Of a stretch of DNA of 64,000 nucleotides, positions 45,186 through 53,182 are shown in pieces. Each line of letters begins with the position of its first letter. Positions within the stretch are counted from its first letter, which is position 1. Source of the DNA: Butyrivibrio sp. (GTDB lineage Bacteria > Bacillota > Clostridia > Lachnospirales > Lachnospiraceae); the NCBI GenBank assembly GCA_015056625.1, contig SVFY01000004.1, forward strand, positions 124,001-188,000, in the 5' to 3' direction. A program made the position numbers and the translations under genes. The notes under the pieces were generated by a model, which was not told where the DNA came from, ran no database searches, and saw only the letters and a list, made by a program, of their open reading frames with translations.

Positions 45186-45969
45186 AATGATAAACGATGA
45201 TAATAACACGGTAGTAGGCATACTTCTTTATTATGAAAAAGAAAAGAACTTCCTGATAGAACTTGATGATGCTCTCGATGAATGGAGCCTGCCATTTCTC
45301 TTTTCCCCTCTTGTCAAAAAAGGTATCTACACAATAGGAAGAGAGTTTAGCCTGATGTGGGTCAAGGAACGTATCATCCCAAGTGGAAGACAAAACATAT
45401 CCAGCATACTAAAGACCCATAAACTTAAAGAATACGATGAAATGAGACTCCTTGAGCTTTCACATGGTCGCTGCTCTCAAGACTCTCTATATATCAAAAG
45501 AACTGATTCTTTGCCAGATTATGTGATCGCCCGCCGCAAGCACAATCTGGTGGACTGTACTGCTGCTACTGACAATACTCTTTTGTGCTTTTTTGCAGAT
45601 GACACAGTAAAAAAGGCAGCTTTGTCAGATCTGGATGGTGTTGAAAAGATAGATAAGGTCAGGGAAAACCAGCTTCTCTTTTCATCCTGCATGCTTGGAA
45701 GTGATGGCTACTATATTACATTCAATGACTCAATAGATGTTCCTTCATGGTTACTGTATGAAAAAGGACAGCTGATCCCGCTAACTTACGAGGATTTTCT
45801 GGCCTTTACAAAAAACAATATTGTTGACACTTCTGATAGCTGCAAGATCCTTGAGTGTTCCCGCCAAAACCTGGCCTACATGGTAAAGCAGGAACAATTA
45901 ACACCGCTAAAGGAAGACGTTAAAGGGAATCTATACCTTAAAAAAGATGTGTTAAAACTCAGGTGGTAG
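45172..45969 (+). CDS. HipA-N1/HipS-like domain fused to a C-terminal HTH (candidate antitoxin-regulator)
   Basis: A 265-aa protein overlapping the kinase gene by 14 nt. Residues ~12-108 (VVGILLYYEKEKNFLI, then SLMWVKERIIPSGRQNI...LLELSHGRCSQDSLYI) resemble the HipA N-subdomain 1/HipS pattern, where a pre-helix F-x-R-[IL]-[IL]-P segment is followed by LL-x4-GRC-x-D-x-LYI. Residues ~220-265 (CKILECSRQNLAYMVKQEQLTPLKE...YLKKDVL) look like an excisionase/MerR-type helix-turn-helix. The middle ~110-215 is unassigned. So it could both neutralise the kinase and repress the palindromic promoter. The domain reading is by eye; not a database match. ATG 45172 follows AGGA. Confidence 0.6.
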   Translation: MKIYEMINDDNNTVVGILLYYEKEKNFLIELDDALDEWSLPFLFSPLVKKGIYTIGREFSLMWVKERIIPSGRQNISSILKTHKLKEYDEMRLLELSHGRCSQDSLYIKRTDSLPDYVIARRKHNLVDCTAATDNTLLCFFADDTVKKAALSDLDGVEKIDKVRENQLLFSSCMLGSDGYYITFNDSIDVPSWLLYEKGQLIPLTYEDFLAFTKNNIVDTSDSCKILECSRQNLAYMVKQEQLTPLKEDVKGNLYLKKDVLKLRW

Positions 45970-45983
45970 GCCATCATTCGTGG

Positions 45984-46043
45984 TCAGTTCAGAGCTTTTA
46001 AAAATTCCACCAGCGCCCTATTGTACTCTGAGATATCCGCTCT
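45984..46043 (-). pseudogene. Duplicated C-terminal fragment of the PfpI/DJ-1 gene
   Basis: The minus strand encodes RADISEYNRALVEFLKALN and a stop, closely matching the end of the intact gene 300 bp away (RPPDIPEYNKALVEFLASKQ). No upstream part is present. It marks a past duplication or replacement at the island edge. Confidence 0.7.
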
Positions 46044-46130
46044 AAACCCATACCCAACTTTCAACTAACAAAGTACTGCCCAGTTTCATTATTGCGCTTT
46101 TCTGAGAAAATGATATTATATTTTTATAAG

Positions 46131-46172
46131 GTGCTACCGATAGACGGTTGGCTCTTAACAATAGTTCGTATC
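46131..46172 (+). other. tRNA-Lys(CTT)-like sequence, degenerate
   Basis: GTGCTACCGATAGAC resembles a D-arm, GGTTGGCTCTTAACAAT an anticodon arm with loop CTCTTAA (anticodon CTT, Lys) but one base short in the 3' stem, and AGTTCGTATC a T-arm loop. The acceptor stem and variable loop are missing. It is preceded by AT-rich promoter-like DNA and followed by a terminator. It could be a tRNA remnant from integration or a small RNA mimicking a tRNA. Confidence 0.4.
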
Positions 46173-46213
46173 AAAAAGACCGACAGCTTTGTGAGAGTCG
46201 TGGCGGTCTTTTT
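46173..46213 (+). terminator. Terminator after the tRNA-like sequence
   Basis: AAAAAGACCGaCA and its partner GTGGCGGTCTTTTTT form a stem with an inner imperfect part, ending in six Ts. Confidence 0.7.
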
Positions 46214-46291
46214 TGATGTCAAGATTTCTCATTCGCATCCCCTCCACAACACTGAGAGTTCTCGTAATAAGCTTTACATTGTCCCCCAAAA

Positions 46292-46801
46292 TCATTGCTT
46301 AGATGCTAAAAACTCCACCAGCGCCTTGTTGTACTCCGGGATGTCCGGTGGTCTGCGGGCTGAAATGATGTTTTCATCAACAACTACTGCCTCGTCAAGC
46401 CAAGTAGCACCTGCGTTTTCCATATCATCCTTGATTCCCGGAGTACTGGTGACTTTCCGGCCATCAAGAATTCCTGCAGATATCAGGACCCAGCCTGCAT
46501 GGCAGATCTCGCCAATGAGTTTGCCCTCATCATTCATGCTCTTTACGATCTTAAGGACTTTTGGAAAGCGGCGCAACTTATCCGGAGCCCATCCACCTGG
46601 CACCAGCACACCATCGTAATCCTTTGGGTCCACCTCATCAAAAGTGAGCGTAGCCTCGCAGTGTACGCCGTATTTTCCGGTATATTCGCCCTTTTTCTCT
46701 GCCACCAGGTCAACCTGTATGCCCTCTTCCCTAAGACGCATTACAGGGCACCAAAGCTCGAGATCTTCAAAGTCGTTACTTACGAGTTGTAGTATCTTCA
46801 T
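46292..46801 (-). CDS. DJ-1/PfpI family protein (class I glutamine amidotransferase-like)
   Basis: A 169-aa protein of the DJ-1/PfpI fold. The nucleophile elbow is GEICHAGWVL with Cys ~101, preceded by the acidic Glu in GGWAPDKLR-type position; the opening KILQLVSNDFEDLELWCP carries the family's Glu/Asp turn. Members are deglycases, proteases or chaperones; specificity is not evident. AGGAGGACTCCCC precedes the ATG. It lies between accessory elements, with a duplicated tail 250 bp beyond its stop. Confidence 0.87.
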   Translation of the reverse strand: MKILQLVSNDFEDLELWCPVMRLREEGIQVDLVAEKKGEYTGKYGVHCEATLTFDEVDPKDYDGVLVPGGWAPDKLRRFPKVLKIVKSMNDEGKLIGEICHAGWVLISAGILDGRKVTSTPGIKDDMENAGATWLDEAVVVDENIISARRPPDIPEYNKALVEFLASKQ

Positions 46802-46821
46802 GGGGAGTCCTCCTTCCGAGA

Positions 46822-47139
46822 TCAGACCTTTTGTGATATCTGTACCAAGTAATCACATTTTTTGATGCCCAATATTTCAACTTCCAATTCCATCTTGGCA
46901 TTTCTCAAGTCTATGTCATCCTGAATACTTAAAAAATAACTATCGGAAACATCAAAATACTTGGCAAGTCTCAATGATGTGTCAACTGTGATCTTCCTTC
47001 TTCCATGGAGAATGTCCTGAATTCTTGAAGTAGGAACATTTATATCATGAGCAAGCTTGTATGCTGATACTCCATATGGATCCATGAATTCTTCTTTTAG
47101 TATCTCTCCTACTGTAGGAGTTTCTATAGTTTTTGCCAT
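46822..47139 (-). CDS. higA: HigA-type antitoxin (XRE HTH)
   Basis: A 105-aa antitoxin of the HigA (VapI-like) family: PTVGEILKEEFMDPYGVSAYKLAHDINVPTSRIQDILHGRRKIT (pieces LAHDINVPTSRIQDILHGRR) gives the recognition helix, followed by SLRLAKYFDVSDSYFLSIQ. It neutralises HigB and represses the operon. ATG 47139 is chosen since AAGGAGGT lies 10 nt upstream; TTG 47160 would sit inside that SD. It begins 17 nt after higB. Confidence 0.93.
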   Translation of the reverse strand: MAKTIETPTVGEILKEEFMDPYGVSAYKLAHDINVPTSRIQDILHGRRKITVDTSLRLAKYFDVSDSYFLSIQDDIDLRNAKMELEVEILGIKKCDYLVQISQKV

Positions 47140-47156
47140 AGTAGTTTGTACCTCCT

Positions 47157-47438
47157 TCAATGATAATCAACTATCTCAACGTTATAAAAATCTCCGTTGT
47201 CATATACAAAGCAGATTCTATACCTATCATTTATTCTAATGCTATGTTGCCCTGATCTATCCCCTTTCAGAGCTTCCAGTCTGTTAGCTGGCGGAACCCG
47301 AAGATCGTTTAAATTCTGGGCATTGTCAATCATGATAAGCTTTCTCAAGGCGATCCTTTGTATATTACTTGGCAGAATCCTTGAATATTGCTGATTATAT
47401 ATCTTTTCTGTTTCGCTATCTGCAAATGACCGTATCAT
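47157..47438 (-). CDS. higB: HigB-type mRNA interferase toxin
   Basis: A 93-aa RelE/HigB ribosome-dependent endonuclease: RSFADSETEKIYNQQYSR, LNDLRVPPANRLEALKGDRSGQHSIRINDRYRICF (pieces LEALKGDRSGQHSIRI, YRICFVY) are the HigB hallmarks. ATG 47438 is preferred: the -10 box ends 7 nt upstream, so the mRNA would be leaderless, and the conserved family start is here. The longer reading from 47468 would begin upstream of transcription. Toxin precedes antitoxin, as usual for higBA. Confidence 0.93.
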   Translation of the reverse strand: MIRSFADSETEKIYNQQYSRILPSNIQRIALRKLIMIDNAQNLNDLRVPPANRLEALKGDRSGQHSIRINDRYRICFVYDNGDFYNVEIVDYH

Positions 47439-47473
47439 ATGAATAGTATACACGCAGAGCATGTACACGTCAA
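47432..47473 (-). promoter_or_regulatory. higBA promoter with overlapping operator
   Basis: -35 TTGACG (47468-47473), 17 nt, -10 TATACT (47445-47450) on the minus strand. A palindrome GTATCATATGAATAGTATAC (47432-47451; GTAT-n2-TAT/ATA-n2-ATAC) covers the -10 and the start codon, a fitting HigA site. Confidence 0.7.
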
Positions 47474-47485
47474 ATAGTTTTAAAA

Positions 47486-47512
47486 ATGGCCTGTCACGAA
47501 TAGACAGGCCAT
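47486..47512 (-). terminator. Terminator between the UXS gene and higB
   Basis: ATGGCCTGTC (47486-47495) and GACAGGCCAT (47503-47512) form a perfect 10-bp stem; on the minus strand TTTTTAAAA follows. Ends the polysaccharide operon. Confidence 0.85.
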
Positions 47513-47515
47513 CTT

Positions 47516-48463
47516 TTAATATATTCCCAATTGAATTCTAAAATACTCAATAGTCCTTTTAAGTCCTTCTTCAAGATCTATTGTGGGCTTCCACCCCAAC
47601 TCTTTTTCTGCCAGATCGATCATAGGCTTACGCTGCATGGGATCGTCTTGTGGAAGCTCTTTATACACGATCTTAGAGTCCGATCCAGCTAGTTTGATAA
47701 CAAGTTGCGCAAGCTCCAGCATAGTGAATTCACCTGGATTACCTATATTTACCGGCCCAGTAAAGCCATCTCTGCTATTCATCATCTTGATCATGCCCTC
47801 GATGAGATCATCCACATAGCAAAAACTTCTGGTCTGCTTCCCATCACCATAGATAGTTATATCTTCATTGTTAAGCGCCTGTACAATAAAGTTTGAGACA
47901 ACCCTGCCATCATGGGCGCTCATCCTAGGACCATAAGTATTAAAAATACGTATCACTTTAATATCGACGTTATGCTGCCTGTGATAGTCAAAAAAGAGAG
48001 TTTCAGCCATTCTCTTTCCTTCATCATAACAAGAGCGCGGTCCTATTGGGTTAACACACCCTCTGTAACTCTCAGGCTGGGGATGTATCTCAGGATCTCC
48101 ATACACTTCACTGGTGCTGGCCTGTAGAATCCTTGCATGACATCTCTTGGCAAGGCCCAAAGTATTAAGCGCCCCCATAACTGAGGTCTTTCCTGTAGCA
48201 ATAGGATCGTGCTGATAATGTATCGGACTTGCAGGGCACGCCAAATTATAGATCTGGTCAACCTCAACATACAAAGGCTGGGTCACATCATGTCTTATAA
48301 ATTCAAAGTAATTATTGTCCATCAGATGCCTGATGTTGTCTTTACTTCCTGTAAAAAGGTTGTCGACGCAAATCACATCATTACCCTGTTCTAGAAGTTT
48401 TTCACACAAGTGTGAGCCAAGAAATCCTGCTCCACCAGTTACAAGAATGCGTTTTCGTTGCAT
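47516..48463 (-). CDS. UDP-glucuronate decarboxylase (UDP-xylose synthase)
   Basis: SDR-fold enzyme making UDP-xylose from UDP-glucuronate. The 315-aa sequence has [16 protein letters not shown] (nucleotide loop), [31 protein letters not shown] and [11 protein letters not shown] with the catalytic Tyr-x3-Lys (~147), then IFNTYGPRM and [15 protein letters not shown], matching UXS rather than RmlB. Last gene of the polysaccharide operon, suggesting a xylose-type residue in the product. Confidence 0.9.
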   Translation of the reverse strand: MQRKRILVTGGAGFLGSHLCEKLLEQGNDVICVDNLFTGSKDNIRHLMDNNYFEFIRHDVTQPLYVEVDQIYNLACPASPIHYQHDPIATGKTSVMGALNTLGLAKRCHARILQASTSEVYGDPEIHPQPESYRGCVNPIGPRSCYDEGKRMAETLFFDYHRQHNVDIKVIRIFNTYGPRMSAHDGRVVSNFIVQALNNEDITIYGDGKQTRSFCYVDDLIEGMIKMMNSRDGFTGPVNIGNPGEFTMLELAQLVIKLAGSDSKIVYKELPQDDPMQRKPMIDLAEKELGWKPTIDLEEGLKRTIEYFRIQLGIY

Positions 48464-48498
48464 ATAACACTCCTTTGATCACTCTGATTTATTATAGG

Positions 48499-50016
48499 TT
48501 AACTTTTGCTACCTTGACATAATTTCATATTTATCTCATTTATAATGGTTTTAAACTCTGTCCTATTTCTGTACAACAACACCTGTCCTCCGATAGATGT
48601 GGCAAGCCAAAGTATTAAACGATAAATAATTCCAATCAAAGATATAGGCAATATACTAGCAATCAGATATGTGAACCAAAATAATATGCCAGTAGTAGCT
48701 GCTACCTTTAACTCACCTACAAAAGTATGTACCAGAAATCTGTCATCTTTAAAACAAAGCATTCCAACGACTTTTACTCTTCCAAACCAGATAAAAAAAT
48801 GGCCAATGGCTGTTGCTACAAGTATCCCGCTTATTCCCCATATTCTCCCAAGCAGTATTGACACTATAATATTAACTATTGCTGACATAACCCTGCTTAG
48901 TTTATCGATTTCATAATGTCCAAATACATCTCTATATGCGACTACAGCATACTGCCTTACAGCAATATAGTTATTAGCAGCAATAGCTAAGACAGCTAGA
49001 AATGGCAAAAGATATTTTTCACCAAACACGACAATTATTGTTGGCTGAAACATAATAGCAAAACCTACAAATGCACAGGTAGCCAGAAACATACATACAA
49101 AATCATAAATCCTGTAGCTTTCCAAAAATTCATTTTCTGATGTGCAATATTTTTTATTTCCAAAGGTCGCGTTTAATGGCTGTAATGTTTTTACAACCAG
49201 ATTCATAATTCCTTTATTTATCAACAAATAATTCGAAAACAATGCAACATAGCCAACCCCACAGAGTATGGAGATTATTATATTATCAGCAGAACTGTAT
49301 ATTATAGCGGACAATTTATGAACAATCATATTCTTCATGTCTGCTGTAACACCTTTTTCCTGATAACTTCTAAAGTCAACTCTGGCACTTTTTACTCTTT
49401 TATATCTAAATTTACTATATCCAAAAATAGCAAGATTACTAAATATGTTGGTAATCAGGTTGATCAAAATAAAAATCAGATACTGTTGCAAAAAGATGAT
49501 AATAAATATCTGGGCAATAAAACCTAGCACCTTGAACAACGTATCAATTATCACTACTATAAACTCATTTTGATCTGCGATAAGTAATATGCGCCGATAT
49601 GCCAAAAAGTATGTACTTAACGAAATAAGCATTTGAATGCAAAAAACAATATGTATCGTATTCCAGTCAGAAACTTCTTCTCTAATGATTACCGGAAGAC
49701 AGAAATACAAAATTAAGCCTACTACTGCTACGAAAACTCCTAATGCCATATAGAGCTGTCTAAACATTGACATCAGTATAGATACTTCGCTCCAATCCAT
49801 TTCACTTAGAGCCTTATATAATCTGTAAGTGAATATCCCGCTAGCTCCCATCTCAGCCACTGTAAGAACAGTGAACATACTCCCAAAAAGCCCCTCGTAC
49901 CCCAAATAATCCGGATCAAAATATGCAAGGAACAGCTTTCGAACCACTAACCCCAAAACTGTTAATATTAAATATGCTGTAACAGAAAAGATACTATTTT
50001 TTAAACCTCTTTTCAT
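48499..50016 (-). CDS. Oligosaccharide flippase (Wzx-like, MATE/MOP superfamily)
   Basis: A 505-aa integral membrane protein with about 12-14 helices, N-terminal LKNSIFSVTAYLILTVLGLVVRKLF-like segment and YFDPDYLGYEGLFGSMFTVLTVAEMGASGIF-type loop, typical of Wzx/RfbX proteins that flip lipid-linked repeat units across the membrane. Codon and base use is AT-richer than the flanks. Part of the polysaccharide operon with Wzy. Confidence 0.87.
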   Translation of the reverse strand: MKRGLKNSIFSVTAYLILTVLGLVVRKLFLAYFDPDYLGYEGLFGSMFTVLTVAEMGASGIFTYRLYKALSEMDWSEVSILMSMFRQLYMALGVFVAVVGLILYFCLPVIIREEVSDWNTIHIVFCIQMLISLSTYFLAYRRILLIADQNEFIVVIIDTLFKVLGFIAQIFIIIFLQQYLIFILINLITNIFSNLAIFGYSKFRYKRVKSARVDFRSYQEKGVTADMKNMIVHKLSAIIYSSADNIIISILCGVGYVALFSNYLLINKGIMNLVVKTLQPLNATFGNKKYCTSENEFLESYRIYDFVCMFLATCAFVGFAIMFQPTIIVVFGEKYLLPFLAVLAIAANNYIAVRQYAVVAYRDVFGHYEIDKLSRVMSAIVNIIVSILLGRIWGISGILVATAIGHFFIWFGRVKVVGMLCFKDDRFLVHTFVGELKVAATTGILFWFTYLIASILPISLIGIIYRLILWLATSIGGQVLLYRNRTEFKTIINEINMKLCQGSKS

Positions 50017-50070
50017 CAGTTAATATTCATTAGCCTTTCTTTTTGGATCACTCAAACAATAATCCTAAGA

Positions 50071-51243
50071 TTATCTGCCTATCAGTTTTTTTAAATAACA
50101 TTTAATGTTGTCAATAAAAATATCCAGTAGTAATATTTGGTTTACGGTCTTTGTAAAGCCCACCTTTCTTACACCTTCAATAAATTCAGACCTTTTTTTG
50201 TGAGGAGATACTGGTAAAATCAAAGGAGAATTGAACGCTATTGCAGTACTAATATCAGATTTCTCACAGCAAATCTCTCCATCAAGTTCATCTAAAAGAG
50301 TTTCTCCTTTCTTTGTATGAGTTATTACTAAAGAAACTCCTTTTCCATCATCAAAGTCTTTGAAGATTTTTTCACATCCCCAAAAATCACCGAGCGAAAT
50401 GTCAGCCTCCCGCTCCAAATACTTAAAGATACATTTATGACAAGATGGCCTCAGCATGACATTGTGAATAAAAGCCTGAAGATACCTATTCTTCAAACTA
50501 TTTTCCTTTATTACTTTCCCGTTATCAAATTTAAGTAGCAACCCCCACCCGTCTCTTGATGATGACCTCTTCAATGAATTCTTAGTGCGAAAAGAGGACT
50601 CTACAACCTTAGCTTTATTTTTTTCCTCGATTTCATCTATGTATTTCTTCCAGTAGTAGCTTGATGGAACTCCATGACATACTACTTCCGCACAAAACAG
50701 ATTGCCAGTATCACCGGAAACATATCTTTGCAAAGCATTAATCTGACAGGGAGTTCCAGTAAACAAAACAGTCTTTCCCATTTTAAGGAAACTGTCTATT
50801 TCATCATAGCAGCCTGAGATATCACTTTGGAGGTATTTACTGCCATGAAGTTTTTGCAACCCCTCCGTGCTGTCTATCCTGATATGGCTACATTCATACT
50901 GATCATCTGACATGGCTGCGCCATAGACAACTCCATCGTTTTCAATTATTTTTCTAGCCAAAGCATCAAATACTCCACCACTAGAACTATCTTGTCTAAT
51001 ATCACCGTCCTTGTTTATAACGGCATAAACATTTTTATCGATAATAGTAGCAGTCTTTTTTGACGTCGGCGCATTTAAAACAGGGCATGTTTCTTCACAC
51101 AATCTGCAATCGATACATTTTTCCAAAACAACTTTGGGATATCTAAAGCCTTCAGAGTCTATTTTTTCCATGATTGCATCGCTTGGGCATTTTTTCATAC
51201 ATGCCATACATCCACAACAATCAAATTTACTTATTTGGATCAT
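50071..51243 (-). CDS. Ferredoxin-fused F420 hydrogenase beta-subunit-like protein
   Basis: A 390-aa protein with two 4Fe-4S sites at the N-terminus (CCGCMACMKKCP ~9-20 and CIDCRLCEETCP ~41-52), then the FrhB-type N and C domains (YGAAMSDDQYECSHIRI, LFTGTPCQINAL, CAEVVCHGVPS, CHKCIF, ISLGDFWG). Such genes are regular partners of polysaccharide pyruvyl transferases in surface glycan clusters, where they may supply reductive chemistry. Overlaps the next gene by 4 nt. Confidence 0.87.
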   Translation of the reverse strand: MIQISKFDCCGCMACMKKCPSDAIMEKIDSEGFRYPKVVLEKCIDCRLCEETCPVLNAPTSKKTATIIDKNVYAVINKDGDIRQDSSSGGVFDALARKIIENDGVVYGAAMSDDQYECSHIRIDSTEGLQKLHGSKYLQSDISGCYDEIDSFLKMGKTVLFTGTPCQINALQRYVSGDTGNLFCAEVVCHGVPSSYYWKKYIDEIEEKNKAKVVESSFRTKNSLKRSSSRDGWGLLLKFDNGKVIKENSLKNRYLQAFIHNVMLRPSCHKCIFKYLEREADISLGDFWGCEKIFKDFDDGKGVSLVITHTKKGETLLDELDGEICCEKSDISTAIAFNSPLILPVSPHKKRSEFIEGVRKVGFTKTVNQILLLDIFIDNIKCYLKKLIGR

Positions 51244-52262
51244 AAAGCATTTACCCTTTTCACTCTAATACTCTCATATTTTGTCTTTAAATATCTCAGT
51301 ATTTTAATTAAAACCACCCCGCATGGATTTGACAGGCCATAGAAAAAAAACTTTATTTTTAGCGATCGGTTCTCAATTTTTAAATACTCCCGCCTAGCAT
51401 AAGCTCTATCACCCATTTTGACTGCCATAACCATATTGGCACAAACTTGGTTTTCTCTGATAACAGAAAAATATTGATTCAATTCAGCTTCTGGAACATC
51501 CATGTTTTTTAGTGTCTCTTCCAACACTTCATCAGCATTTTTTCTATATTCAACCCTCTTATCAATCGATGGACAAACCCGTGACAAACTGTTTAAATAC
51601 ACAACGTAATGATATAAAGCCTCATCCATATAATATCTTTTATACTTGTAATAAAGCGGTAACAACAGCTGAAAATTTTGTGCATTTCTTTTCTTGTAAA
51701 TCTCATGTTCAGGATTGACATCGTCAAAAGCACTCATTCTTACCATGTGACACCCTGGGCAAAAAATCGATTTGTAATTAATCATATGTTCAAACTGATT
51801 TTCATCTCTAGTACATGCATCCGCCTTTTTTATCAGCTTTCTGAATGGTTTTTCTAGATTGTATTCATGATACATATATGCATTTGAAGTAACCACAGCA
51901 TACTCTTTGTGTCTTTCTAGAAATTCAACCCTTTTTTCTATAGAATCATCAGCAAGCCAGTCATCCGGATCTGGCCAAATAAGATATTGCCCATGAACGT
52001 GTTTAAGGCCTGTATTCACTGCAGCCCCTACTCCTTCATTTTCCTGATAAATATACCAACAAACACCGCCTGAAAGCTCATAGTTTTTAATAAACTCTTT
52101 TATCAAGCCAGCTGTTCCATCTGTTGAACCATCATCAACAAATATCACTTCAAGTTCACGATATGTCTGCCTAAATAGCGAATCTAAAAACCTTGAAATT
52201 TTTTTTTCCATATTAAAGCATGGCACCAACACACTAACTAACGGTTTTTCTTTCACTTCCAT
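51240..52262 (-). CDS. Family 2 glycosyltransferase
   Basis: A 340-aa GT-A enzyme: VSVLVPCFNMEKKISRFLDSL, FVDDGSTDGTAGLI and the metal-binding stretch WPDPDDWLADD (D-x-D-type ~100). It transfers a sugar to the lipid-linked repeat unit. ATG 52262 with GAGG upstream is preferred over the longer ORF from 52325, which would overlap the GT11 gene. Two short C-terminal hydrophobic stretches are seen. Confidence 0.88.
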   Translation of the reverse strand: MEVKEKPLVSVLVPCFNMEKKISRFLDSLFRQTYRELEVIFVDDGSTDGTAGLIKEFIKNYELSGGVCWYIYQENEGVGAAVNTGLKHVHGQYLIWPDPDDWLADDSIEKRVEFLERHKEYAVVTSNAYMYHEYNLEKPFRKLIKKADACTRDENQFEHMINYKSIFCPGCHMVRMSAFDDVNPEHEIYKKRNAQNFQLLLPLYYKYKRYYMDEALYHYVVYLNSLSRVCPSIDKRVEYRKNADEVLEETLKNMDVPEAELNQYFSVIRENQVCANMVMAVKMGDRAYARREYLKIENRSLKIKFFFYGLSNPCGVVLIKILRYLKTKYESIRVKRVNAL

Positions 52263-52272
52263 TCCTTTTGCC

Positions 52273-53163
52273 TCAGCACTCAATAATGTGAAAATTTTCA
52301 AGGATAAGATCTGTCGTTCTACCATCTTGATACCACTTACTAGGACTAACGACTATCCTGTTCTCCTTGCCGGATAACATTTGCGCCCACCAACTAAATG
52401 TACTGTTAGAAATAATAAAATGATCACACCCTGTCATACACAAAAAATCATCTAAAGCGCTATCGCCATGGAAATAATATACATCTGCATTTAAATGATA
52501 ATTCGTCCTAACCCATTCAATGTCATCAGAAAATACTATAAAAAAGGCTTCTGACACTTGTTCTTTTATATATACTATAGACTTGGAAAAATAATTCTCA
52601 TCGCATACTTGCAATTGAGGGAACTGTAAATAGTCTCCTCGTCTGATATGAAGGCATACCATTTTCCCTCTGTGCATGTTGTACATATGTTTGAACTCGC
52701 TTTGTATTTCACTGCTAAACCTAAGCTTCTTTGCTAAACTTTGCAGCTGTCCTCCCATTGCTGATGGCCACTGGTAATACCCATCCACCATCAGAACTTT
52801 CTTTTGGCAATCGATACTGTTAATATTCTCAATTTGTGGTATTCTTTTTTGAGAAAAGAAAAGCCCCTTTGTGATTAGCTTATTAAAAAGCTCATCACCA
52901 TCCTCATCTTTTTGATATGCTCCAATCATTTTGCAAAGCTTAACAAAAACCTTAATTAGAAGCGCCAAAAAGACGCTGTTTATCTCTTTTACTTCGCTTT
53001 TATCAATTAAATCAAAAAGATAATCACCGTGATAATCGTTACGAAGCTTAAGCCCCGCCTTATTAACGTACACCTCGTGGTGACAGACCTCTGATAACAA
53101 TCTAGCAAAACTGTATTGAAATAATTGATTGCCAATTCCACCATAAATATTCAAAATAATCAT
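52273..53163 (-). CDS. Family 11 glycosyltransferase (alpha-1,2-fucosyltransferase-like)
   Basis: A 296-aa GT11 enzyme, GT-B fold. Motifs: IYGGIGNQLFQYSFARLL at the N-terminus, VCLHIRRGDYLQF (HxRRGDY, ~170), FSDDIEWVRTN and FIISNSTFSWWAQML (~250). These are the conserved GDP-fucose family motifs, so the donor is probably GDP-fucose; a related donor is possible. The fucosyl residue would be part of the surface glycan. Confidence 0.9.
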   Translation of the reverse strand: MIILNIYGGIGNQLFQYSFARLLSEVCHHEVYVNKAGLKLRNDYHGDYLFDLIDKSEVKEINSVFLALLIKVFVKLCKMIGAYQKDEDGDELFNKLITKGLFFSQKRIPQIENINSIDCQKKVLMVDGYYQWPSAMGGQLQSLAKKLRFSSEIQSEFKHMYNMHRGKMVCLHIRRGDYLQFPQLQVCDENYFSKSIVYIKEQVSEAFFIVFSDDIEWVRTNYHLNADVYYFHGDSALDDFLCMTGCDHFIISNSTFSWWAQMLSGKENRIVVSPSKWYQDGRTTDLILENFHIIEC

Positions 53164-53182
53164 TTTGTCACCATTATCACAC

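Larger units (their letters stand above)
45970..46291. other. 322-bp intergenic stretch
   Basis: It holds the PfpI fragment, an AT-rich promoter-like segment, a tRNA-like sequence and a terminator, all listed separately. No complete protein gene is seen. Confidence 0.5.

Noticed and set aside
44376..47500. Prophage or integrative element covering the accessory island
   Set aside because: No integrase, transposase or structural genes; only a tRNA-like scrap and toxin-antitoxin-type genes.
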